From Palleronia marisminoris (GTDB lineage Bacteria > Pseudomonadota > Alphaproteobacteria > Rhodobacterales > Rhodobacteraceae): a stretch of 64,000 bases of DNA. The notes below the pieces were generated by a model that worked only from the letters and a program-made list of their open reading frames with translations, had not been told where the DNA came from and did not search any database. Below are positions 57,097 through 64,000 of the stretch, one piece after another (position 1 is the first letter of the stretch; each line of letters opens with the position of its first letter). Location of the stretch: assembly GCF_900172315.1 (NCBI RefSeq), contig NZ_FWFV01000006.1:124001-188000 (forward strand). The letters run 5' to 3'. The translations under genes were made by a program, and so were the position numbers.

Positions 57097-58001
57097 AGCA
57101 GGCGGTCGATCTCGTCCCGCGTCGGCATCGAGGGCGCGGCCCCGGCGCGGGTGACCGACAGGGCGGCGGTGGCGGTGGCGACCCGCAACGCCCGTTCGAT
57201 GGGCTGACCTTCGGCCAAGGCCGCGGCGAGCCCGCCGTTGAACGCGTCGCCGGCCCCCGTCGTCTCGACCACGGGTCCGGCGTTCAGCGCGGGGATGTGC
57301 AGCACCGTGTCGCCATCGTGGTAGAGTGCGCCGGCCTCACCCAGCGTCACGATCACCGCGCCAGCGCCCCGCGCGCGAAGTCTTGCAGCAGCGGCTTCGG
57401 CATCGGTGGGGCCGGCCACGGACATGCCAGTCAGAAGCGCAGCCTCGCTTTCGTTCGGCGTGATCAGGTCGCAGAGCGCCAGCATCTCGTCCGGGATGTC
57501 GGCGGCGGGGGCGGGGTTCAGCACGGTACGGACCCCGGCGGCGCGGGCGATCTCAAGTCCCCGCTGCGCCGCATCGCGCGGCTGTTCCAACTGTGTGACG
57601 AAGACGCGCGCCCCGCCGATCGTCGGCGCCCAGCGGTCGAGGTCGGCGGGCGTGATCGTCCCCGCGGCGCCGGGCGTCACGATGATCGCGTTGTCGCCGG
57701 ATTCGGCGTCCACGAAGATGAAGGCCGCTCCGGTGGGGTCGTCTGTCTCGTCCCCGGCGAAGGCGACGCCGGCCTCGTCCCATGTGCGACGGGCGAGCGC
57801 GCCGAACGTGTCGCGCCCGATCTTGCTGAGGAACGCCACGTCGCCCCCGGCCCGCGCCGCCGCGACCGACTGGTTCGAGCCCTTGCCCCCCGCGTTCAGC
57901 GCGAATCCTTCGCCCATCACGGTCTCGCCGATTTGGGGCAGACGGCGGGCGCGATAGGCGGTGTCGGCGGCAAAGATGCCGAGGATGACGATGTCGGCCA
58001 T
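57093..58001 (-). CDS. rbsK: Ribokinase (PfkB family)
   Basis: The 302-residue kinase has the PfkB signatures NAGGKGSNQSVAAARAG (near 36) and ETTGAGDAFNGGLAAAL with the catalytic Asp (near 250). It probably phosphorylates ribose, though PfkB specificity cannot be fixed by sequence alone and no ribose transporter is adjacent. AGGAGGA precedes the ATG at 58001. Confidence 0.88.
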   Translation of the reverse strand: MADIVILGIFAADTAYRARRLPQIGETVMGEGFALNAGGKGSNQSVAAARAGGDVAFLSKIGRDTFGALARRTWDEAGVAFAGDETDDPTGAAFIFVDAESGDNAIIVTPGAAGTITPADLDRWAPTIGGARVFVTQLEQPRDAAQRGLEIARAAGVRTVLNPAPAADIPDEMLALCDLITPNESEAALLTGMSVAGPTDAEAAAARLRARGAGAVIVTLGEAGALYHDGDTVLHIPALNAGPVVETTGAGDAFNGGLAAALAEGQPIERALRVATATAALSVTRAGAAPSMPTRDEIDRLL

Positions 58002-58067
58002 GGGTCCTCCTGCAGGATGGGGCCGCGCCATCCTGCCTGCTCGCGGCCCCTTGCGAAAGCCCCGCCG

Positions 58068-59024
58068 TCAGGCCGGCGTGCGGAGCGTGCCGTGGGCCAG
58101 AGCCAGCTTCTCGCGCACGCCGCGGGTCAGCACGAACGGGTAGAGATCGGGAAGATCCACGGCCCGGTTCACGTGGTTCACGGCGATCGAAACCTGGACC
58201 GCCCGATTCAGGACGGCCTCGGTGTCGGTCTGTGCATAGGCGTCGTAACCGTCCGTCTCGACGCCGGGCAGGGTCAGCGCGACGGCCATCGCACTGTCGA
58301 GCACATCGACGAGGTGCAAAAGATGTGCGACCGTCTCGGCCCAATCCTCGTGCGGGTGCATCGTCGCGTAGTCCGAGATGTAGTTGTCGTCGGCGGTCCT
58401 GGGGTTCTTGTAGTGCCTCTTCAGCGCCTCGCCGTAATCGGCGCGTTCGTCGCCGAAGAGCTGCCGGAAGGCGGTGACGAAGCCTGCGTCGCGCGACAGG
58501 CGAAGATGCAGAAAATGCGCCATCTCGTGGCGCATGTGGCCCAGCATGGTTCGGTAGAGCTCGCCCAGCTCGGCGCGGCGCTCGGCGCGCACGGCTTCGT
58601 CGCTTTCGGTTACGTTGATCGTGATCGTGCCGTTGGCGTGGCCCATGGTGACGTTGGCCTCGCCTTTCGACGTCTGCTCGGACAACAGCCGGAACACCGG
58701 TCTTTCGCCGTGATCCTCCGGGCCGAACCAGCCCCAGCGCGCCAGGTTGGCCAGCATCCACCGCTTGGCATTCTCGGTCATGCGCCAATGGCCGAGGTTT
58801 TCCGGCGCGCCGAGGTCAGGCACGGTGCGGGTCATCGCGCATGACCGGCAGAGCTTATCGTCTGCCACCCAATTGCAACTGATCCGGTCGCGATTGGCGC
58901 AGGTGTTCACGGCGATGCGCATGGCCTGGGCATCAGGGTCGAAGGCGACCTCTTGCCCGCAGGCGCACCGGGTGTTGTGGAAATAGACTGGCCGTTCGCA
59001 GACGGGACAGCGGAAAACTTGCAC
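58068..59024 (-). CDS. Zinc-binding metallopeptidase (COG4307 family)
   Basis: The 318-residue protein opens with a zinc ribbon (CPVCERP, CACGQ; further Cys in CANRDRISC and CRSC) and carries a peptidase HExxH motif (MRHEMAHFLHL, near residue 160) with later His residues in YATMHPHEDWAET. The layout matches the COG4307 putative zinc peptidase family; substrates are unknown. The GTG at 59024 is chosen, immediately before the conserved QVFRCPVC; an upstream GTG at 59066 is possible. Confidence 0.8.
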   Translation of the reverse strand: MQVFRCPVCERPVYFHNTRCACGQEVAFDPDAQAMRIAVNTCANRDRISCNWVADDKLCRSCAMTRTVPDLGAPENLGHWRMTENAKRWMLANLARWGWFGPEDHGERPVFRLLSEQTSKGEANVTMGHANGTITINVTESDEAVRAERRAELGELYRTMLGHMRHEMAHFLHLRLSRDAGFVTAFRQLFGDERADYGEALKRHYKNPRTADDNYISDYATMHPHEDWAETVAHLLHLVDVLDSAMAVALTLPGVETDGYDAYAQTDTEAVLNRAVQVSIAVNHVNRAVDLPDLYPFVLTRGVREKLALAHGTLRTPA

Positions 59025-59121
59025 GGGGAGAACTCCAGCGGGGCGACGGGCGGTCAACTGAAGCACCGCGCAGGGGTTCCAGCGCGGTGCTTCATATCAC
59101 GGCAGAGTGCGCGCTTCGCGG

Positions 59122-61332
59122 TCAGTTGCCGAAGATGCTGAGCACGTCGTTGATGATCTGCTCGGCCACGTTTGCCGGTCTCGCCGGCTGCTGTGTCTGC
59201 GGCGCCGGCCCGATCAGGCGGTCGTTCTCGGATCGGGCGATCTCGGCTCCGCCTTCGTATTGGGGTGCAGGGGTGGCTTCGGGCTGCGCAACCTGCTGGG
59301 CCGGGGCGGGGTCGCGCATCGGCAACTGTTCCACGGGCAGCCCTTCATGGACCCGCACCATCGTCTCGCGCCAGATGTCGGCCGGGAGTCCGCCGCCGGT
59401 CACGCCGGTCAGGGGGGTGTTGTCGTCGTAGCCCATCCAGACGCCGGTGACGTATTCCGCGGTGAAGCCCAGGAACCAGGCATCGCGGGCGGCCTGGGTC
59501 GTGCCGGTCTTGCCCGCCGCGGGGCGTGCACCCAGGTCGGCACGCGATCCGGTGCCGCCCTCGATCACCTTGTTCATCATGTAGACCAGCTCTTCCGCCG
59601 CCTCCTGACTGATCACCCGTTCGCCCAGCCCGCCTTCCTGGCCCAGAAGCACCTCGCCCTCACCCTGCAGGCGCAGGTCCCGGATCCCGTAGGGCTCGAC
59701 CGAGGTGCCGCCGTTGAGGATGCCGGCATAGGCACCGGTCATCTCGATCAAGGTCGATTCCGACACGCCGAGCGCCAGGGACGGACCGGCGGCGAGGTCG
59801 CTGTCGATCCCGAAATCCGCGGCGACGCGGCGCACGTTGTCCCTGCCGACCGCTTCGCTGACCTTCACCGTCGGAATGTTGAGCGAGTTCTGCAACGCTT
59901 CGGTCAGCGTGACCGGCCCGCGAAAGCGCCGGTCGTAATTCTCGGGGGACCAGGTGCCCGAGCCGGGGATGTTCATCGTCAGCGGCTCGTCCGTCACCGT
60001 GTCGTTCGGTGAGTAGCCCAGTTCCAGCGCGGTGGCGAAGACGAAGGGCTTGAAGGCCGAGCCCGTCTGCCGCTTGGCCATGATCGCCCGGTTGAACTGG
60101 CCCGCGACGCCCTTGAACTTGCGCCCGCCGACCATGGCGCGCACCGCGCCGTCCGCCGACATGACCACGATGGCCGCCTGCGCCTGCGAATCGGGGGCGA
60201 CCTTGTTTTCGAACACGTAGCTCAGCGCGTTTTCGGCCGCCGTCTGGATGCGCGAATCGAAGGTGGTGCGCATGATGACGTCCTCGGTCGTCTTGCGCGA
60301 CAGGAAGTCGGGCGCGGCGCTCATCACCCAGTCGGCGAAGTAGCCGCCGGCGCGGGCTTCGGCGGCGGCCGACAGTTCAGCCGGGTTGTCGCGGGCGAAC
60401 TGCGCCTCGGCGGCGGTCAGGTAGTTCTGCTGCTCCATCAGGTTGATGACTGTCGCGGCGCGGTTGCGGCTGCGCTCGAGGTCGGCGGTCGGGGCGTAGC
60501 GGGTGGGCGCGACGAGAAGGCCGGCGAGCATGGCGGCCTCGGCCGGGTCGACCTCGTTCGCGGACTTGCCGAAATAGCGCTGCGCGGCGGCCTCGAACCC
60601 GCGCGAACCGGCACCGAGGAAGGCGCGGTTCATGTAGATCGTGAGGATCTCGTCCTTGGAGTACTTGGCCTCCATGGCCAGCGCGTAGACGCCTTCCTTG
60701 ATCTTGCGCCACAGGGTCGTCTCGCGGCAGTCGGACTCGTAGGCGGTCTCGTTCTCCCACACGTCGGGATCGTAGGGCGTGCCGAGGCACAGAAGCTTGG
60801 CCGTCTGCTGCGTAATGGTTGATCCGCCATGGCCCGACAGCGGGCCGCGCCCTTCCTGCAAGTTGATCTTTACCGCCGAGGCGATGCCCACCGGATCGAC
60901 GCCCGGATGCATCCGGAAGCGGCGGTCCTCGGTCGCGACGATGGCGTCGCGCAGGTAGGGCGAGACGGTGGCGGTGGTGATCTGGCCGCCGAACTGCTCG
61001 CCGCGCCACGCGAAGATCTCGCCGTAGCGGTCAAGGAGCGTGACCGATCCTTGCGAGCGGCCGTCGAGAATCGCCTGGGGGGGCGGCAGGGTCGTATAGA
61101 CGTAGCCCACGCCCAGCCCCAGGATCAGCGCCATCACCAGCGCGCCGCGCCATGCGAGGCGGAAGACGATCCTGAAGACCAGCCGGAACGGCCACAACAG
61201 CCACCCGATCGGTCCGCGGGGGGCGGTGCGTCTGCGCGCGCGGGTGTTCGCGCTTTTCGGCTTCGACGTGCGTCCGTTGGTCTTCTTTTTCGGTGTCGAT
61301 CGTCTGGACGCGGTCAGCGGGGTTCGTGCCAT
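59122..61332 (-). CDS. Class A penicillin-binding protein (PBP1A-like)
   Basis: The 736-residue bifunctional enzyme has a Lys/Arg/Pro-rich cytoplasmic head and one transmembrane helix (about residues 60-80). The GT51 transglycosylase domain follows, with the catalytic Glu in VATEDRRFRMHPGVD and GGSTITQQ. The transpeptidase has GSAFKPF (SxxK), a SLN motif in LQNSLNIP and KTGTTQ (KTG). It polymerises and crosslinks peptidoglycan. The ATG at 61332 starts the basic head; the frame extends further upstream without clear homology. Confidence 0.92.
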   Translation of the reverse strand: MARTPLTASRRSTPKKKTNGRTSKPKSANTRARRRTAPRGPIGWLLWPFRLVFRIVFRLAWRGALVMALILGLGVGYVYTTLPPPQAILDGRSQGSVTLLDRYGEIFAWRGEQFGGQITTATVSPYLRDAIVATEDRRFRMHPGVDPVGIASAVKINLQEGRGPLSGHGGSTITQQTAKLLCLGTPYDPDVWENETAYESDCRETTLWRKIKEGVYALAMEAKYSKDEILTIYMNRAFLGAGSRGFEAAAQRYFGKSANEVDPAEAAMLAGLLVAPTRYAPTADLERSRNRAATVINLMEQQNYLTAAEAQFARDNPAELSAAAEARAGGYFADWVMSAAPDFLSRKTTEDVIMRTTFDSRIQTAAENALSYVFENKVAPDSQAQAAIVVMSADGAVRAMVGGRKFKGVAGQFNRAIMAKRQTGSAFKPFVFATALELGYSPNDTVTDEPLTMNIPGSGTWSPENYDRRFRGPVTLTEALQNSLNIPTVKVSEAVGRDNVRRVAADFGIDSDLAAGPSLALGVSESTLIEMTGAYAGILNGGTSVEPYGIRDLRLQGEGEVLLGQEGGLGERVISQEAAEELVYMMNKVIEGGTGSRADLGARPAAGKTGTTQAARDAWFLGFTAEYVTGVWMGYDDNTPLTGVTGGGLPADIWRETMVRVHEGLPVEQLPMRDPAPAQQVAQPEATPAPQYEGGAEIARSENDRLIGPAPQTQQPARPANVAEQIINDVLSIFGN

Positions 61333-61605
61333 GGCCAGCGGCCCCTTGGTGTTCGTTCTGCTCTGCAGCGGATCATACAGGCTTGCGATGCGACAGAGAA
61401 CCTGCGGTCGCGCGTTTGTCAGACTCATGGTTGCCTATTTATCGGGCGCAGGCGTCCATTTGCGCATAAATTGTGCAACTGCCGTGTTTTTGCCCCCCGT
61501 TTCGGAACGGCTGAACTTGTGAACGCCGCGCGCAGGCGGGTTCCTCGCTGCCAAGGCCCGCTGTTCGGGCGGCCGTAACAAGACGCGACAAGGGGTGACA
61601 GGAAC

Positions 61606-61944
61606 GTGAAACTCATCATCGCAGCGATCAAGCCGTTCAAGCTCGAGGAGGTGCGCGAGGCGCTCACCTCCATCGGCGTGCGCGGCATGATGGTGACCGA
61701 GATCAAGGGCTTCGGCTCTCAGTCGGGACACACCGAAATCTACCGCGGCGCGGAATATGCCGTGAATTTCGTGCCCAAGATCAAGCTCGAGATCGTGGTG
61801 ACGTCGGACATGGCCGACCAGGTCGTCGAGACGATCGTGAAGACCGCCAAGACCGACAAGATCGGCGACGGCAAGGTGTTCGTCCTCGACGTCGCGAGCG
61901 CGACGCGCGTGCGCACGGGCGAAACCGACGCAGACGCCATCTGA
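61606..61944 (+). CDS. glnK: Nitrogen regulatory PII protein GlnK/GlnB
   Basis: A 112-residue PII protein with a GTG start: KLIIAAIKPFKLEEVREAL, the T loop with the uridylylation Tyr51 (GSQSGHTEIYRGAEYAV) and GDGKVFVLDVASATRVRTGE. It senses 2-oxoglutarate, ATP and ADP and, beside amtB, blocks the ammonium channel when nitrogen is ample. The 273-base gap upstream shows no convincing sigma-54 site. Confidence 0.96.
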   Translation: MKLIIAAIKPFKLEEVREALTSIGVRGMMVTEIKGFGSQSGHTEIYRGAEYAVNFVPKIKLEIVVTSDMADQVVETIVKTAKTDKIGDGKVFVLDVASATRVRTGETDADAI

Positions 61945-61974
61945 AGCCAGAAGCCGAAGGACATCGCAAGAAAG

Positions 61975-63315
61975 ATGACACGTATGAACCGCATTCTCAC
62001 AACGGCTGCCCTGGCTTTCCTGCCGGTCGCCGCCGTCGCGCAGGAGGCTGCCGAAGCGGTCGAGGTCGCGCCGACCTTCGACGAGATCGGCCCCTACCTC
62101 ATGACCACGCTGCTGTTCCTGATCGGCGGCTTCCTGGTCTTCTGGATGGCGGCCGGGTTCGCCATGCTCGAAGCCGGGCTTGTCCGGTCCAAGAACGTCA
62201 CCATGCAGCTGATGAAGAACATCGCGCTCTTTTCCATCGCCGCGGTGATGTACTGGCTGATCGGGTTCAATCTGATGTATCCGGGCGACGGATGGATCGT
62301 TTCGGGCTGGGTTGGCACCCTTTTCGCACCCACCGCGCTTGAGCCCGTAGGCCTTTCCGCAGGTGCCGCATCGTTGGACTATGCCTCGGTCGCGTCGGAC
62401 TTCTTCTTCCAGCTGATGTTCTGCGCCACCACCGCGTCGATCGTCTCGGGCACCTTGGCCGAGCGCATCAAGCTGTGGCCCTTCCTGTTCTTCGTCGTGA
62501 TCCTGACCGGCTTCATCTACCCGATCGAGGCGTCCTGGCAGTGGGGCGGCGGCTGGTTGTCGGAGATCGGCTTCTCGGACTTCGCCGGCTCGACCCTGGT
62601 GCATGCTGCGGGTGGCTTCGCCGCGTTGGCCGGTGCCATCGTCCTCGGCCCCCGGATCGGCAAGTACCGTGATGGTCGCACCAATCCCATGCCGGGTTCG
62701 AACCTGGCGCTGGCGACGCTGGGCACGTTCATCCTGTGGCTCGGCTGGTTCGGGTTCAACGGCGGCTCGCAGCTTGCCGCGGGCACCGTGGGCGACATCA
62801 CCGACGTGGGCCGCATCTTCGCCAACACGAATGCCGCTGCGGCGGGTGGTGCCATCGCCGCGCTGATCCTGACGCAGGTGATGTACAAGAAGCCGGACCT
62901 GACCATGGTGCTGAACGGCGCTCTGGCGGGCCTCGTCTCGATCACGGCCGAGCCCTTGATGCCCACGCTGGGCGGTGCGACCCTGATCGGTGCCATCGGT
63001 GGCGTGATCGTGGTCCTTGCGGTTCCGATGCTTGACCGGATGAAGATCGACGACGTGGTCGGCGCCATCCCGGTGCACCTCTTCGCCGGCATCTGGGGCA
63101 CGCTGGCGGTCCCGCTGTCGAATGACGGCACCAGCTTCGTGACGCAGTTCATCGGCGTCGCGGCAGTCGGCATCTTCGTCTTCGTCGTCAGCATGATCGT
63201 GTGGCTGATCCTGAAGGCGGCCGGCGGTATCCGGGTTTCGGAAGAGGCCGAGATCACGGGTCTCGACGTGGCCGAGCTGGGGATGGAGGCCTATCCCGAG
63301 TTCTCCAAGGCTTGA
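61975..63315 (+). CDS. amtB: Ammonium transporter AmtB
   Basis: The 446-residue channel has a signal peptide (about 1-22) and eleven transmembrane helices. The two pore His residues are at 210 (STLVHAAGGFAAL) and 368 (IPVHLFAGIWGTL), and GWFGFNGGSQLAAGT is typical. It conducts ammonium/ammonia and is gated by the adjacent PII protein. The ATG at 61984 is an alternative start. It lies 30 bases after glnK. Confidence 0.97.
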   Translation: MTRMNRILTTAALAFLPVAAVAQEAAEAVEVAPTFDEIGPYLMTTLLFLIGGFLVFWMAAGFAMLEAGLVRSKNVTMQLMKNIALFSIAAVMYWLIGFNLMYPGDGWIVSGWVGTLFAPTALEPVGLSAGAASLDYASVASDFFFQLMFCATTASIVSGTLAERIKLWPFLFFVVILTGFIYPIEASWQWGGGWLSEIGFSDFAGSTLVHAAGGFAALAGAIVLGPRIGKYRDGRTNPMPGSNLALATLGTFILWLGWFGFNGGSQLAAGTVGDITDVGRIFANTNAAAAGGAIAALILTQVMYKKPDLTMVLNGALAGLVSITAEPLMPTLGGATLIGAIGGVIVVLAVPMLDRMKIDDVVGAIPVHLFAGIWGTLAVPLSNDGTSFVTQFIGVAAVGIFVFVVSMIVWLILKAAGGIRVSEEAEITGLDVAELGMEAYPEFSKA

Positions 63316-63365
63316 GGATTGCGACCCGGCGGAGGTCTCCTCCCCTTCCGCCGGATTGCAAAAGG

Positions 63366-63396
63366 AAAGGCCCGGGCAAGATCGCCCGGGCCTTTT
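63366..63396. terminator. Bidirectional terminator after amtB
   Basis: GGCCCGGGC (63369-63377) pairs with GCCCGGGCC (63384-63392) around a six-base loop, extended by flanking A and T residues, then TTTT on the plus strand and AAA-side on the other. It separates amtB from the convergent aminotransferase. Confidence 0.88.
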
Positions 63397-63420
63397 CGTG
63401 TTCGGAAGCGTGTTCGCTGA

Positions 63421-64000
63421 TCAGGCGCAGGTCTTGGCGATCGCCTCGGCCAGGATCGGCACGGTCCGGGCGTTGAGGCCCGCGATGTTCAGGCGGCTGT
63501 CGCCCACCATGTAGATGCCGTGGTCACGGCGCATCGCCTCGACCTTGTCGGCATCGACTCCGAGACGCGAGAACATGCCCCGGTGCCGCGCGATGAAGTC
63601 GAACCGGTCGTCGTTCAGCCGCTGGCGCAACTCGTCGGCCAAGTGCTTGCGCAGGGCGAGCATTCCCGAGCGCATCTCTTCCAGCTCGGCCTGCCATTCG
63701 GCGCGGAGTTGGGGGTCGTTCAGGATCGTCGTGACGATGCGGGGCCCGTGATCCGGCGGGAACGAGTAGTTCTGCCGGTTTAGGTGGTTGAGGTTGCCCT
63801 GCACCGTCTTGGTGTCCGACGCATCGCCGATGGCGAACAGGATCCCCGCGCGCTCGCGATAGATCCCGAAGTTCTTCGAGCAGGAGGCACCGACGAGCAG
63901 CTCGGGCTGCGTCTCGGCGAGGATGCGGGTGCCTTGCGCGTCGTCGTCCAACCCGTCGCCGAAGCCTTGATAGGCAAGGTCGACCATGGGGACGAGCTTC
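63421..64000 (-). CDS. Aromatic/aspartate aminotransferase, C-terminal part
   Basis: The window ends inside this gene, so only the last ~190 residues are visible. They include VDLAYQGFGDG, the PLP-binding Lys in GASCSKNFGIYRERAG and the C-terminal FDFIARHRGMFSRLG, typical of AspC/TyrB class I aminotransferases. These interconvert aspartate or aromatic amino acids with 2-oxo acids. The 5' end lies beyond position 64000. Confidence 0.93.
   Translation of the reverse strand, partial: KLVPMVDLAYQGFGDGLDDDAQGTRILAETQPELLVGASCSKNFGIYRERAGILFAIGDASDTKTVQGNLNHLNRQNYSFPPDHGPRIVTTILNDPQLRAEWQAELEEMRSGMLALRKHLADELRQRLNDDRFDFIARHRGMFSRLGVDADKVEAMRRDHGIYMVGDSRLNIAGLNARTVPILAEAIAKTCA

Noticed and set aside
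61333-61605. Sigma-54 promoter before glnK
   Set aside because: The -24 GG and -12 GC pair with correct spacing is not present; only poor partial matches were seen.

Overview
The window is a high-G+C alphaproteobacterial chromosome segment, almost certainly Rhodobacterales (Roseobacter/Paracoccaceae group). The evidence is gene content and order: regA-senC divergent from regB, hemD-mitofilin-like-hemY next to tsaD, fused mrpAB at the head of an mrp operon, lptC-lptA-lptB-hpf-ptsN, dnaK-dnaJ, addB-addA, and several families typical of this order. No phage, transposase, integrase or CRISPR array was seen. Apart from the first 3.4 kb the segment looks like core chromosome.

Positions 1-3361 are an accessory strip beside the 3' end of a tRNA-Thr(CGU) gene. 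It holds a CsbD-like stress protein, a PagL-like beta-barrel, a zinc-ribbon microprotein, a 42-residue membrane microprotein, a secreted COG4315 protein and the remains of a KfrA-like and an SRAP (YedK/HMCES) gene. Positions 3.4-12.6 kb carry hemY, the mitofilin-like gene, hemD, tsaD, an EVE protein, a FUSC-type membrane protein, ahcY, a GT8 glycosyltransferase and an HD hydrolase. Positions 12.6-16.6 kb carry two unreported microgenes divergent from a LysR regulator, then the RegA/SenC/RegB redox-response module.

Positions 16.7-27 kb are a tightly packed plus-strand run: a PAS protein, tsaE, an AmgK-like kinase, a MurU-like uridylyltransferase, addB, addA and trxA. These serve tRNA t6A modification, peptidoglycan sugar recycling, double-strand break repair and thiol redox. 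Positions 27-38 kb hold mutT, argJ, a parvulin, secA, an OmpA/substrate-binding fusion, radC, dnaJ and dnaK; dnaK has a likely RpoH promoter.

Positions 38-47 kb hold alkB, an SH3/COG3650 lipoprotein-like gene, and what looks like a surface-glycan locus: a polysaccharide ABC permease, cysQ, galU, two paralogous GT2-like glycosyltransferases, a GT14 (Branch) glycosyltransferase with a long C-terminal extension, and a two-domain sulfotransferase. The combination of UDP-glucose supply, glycosyl transfer, PAPS-dependent sulfation and PAP clearance by CysQ suggests a sulfated surface polysaccharide. This is the most interesting candidate system in the window.

Positions 47-64 kb carry ptsN, hpf, lptB-A-C, rnd, a complete six-gene Mrp Na+/H+ antiporter operon, a ribokinase, a zinc metallopeptidase, a class A penicillin-binding protein, glnK-amtB and the C-terminal part of an aromatic/aspartate aminotransferase cut by the window end.
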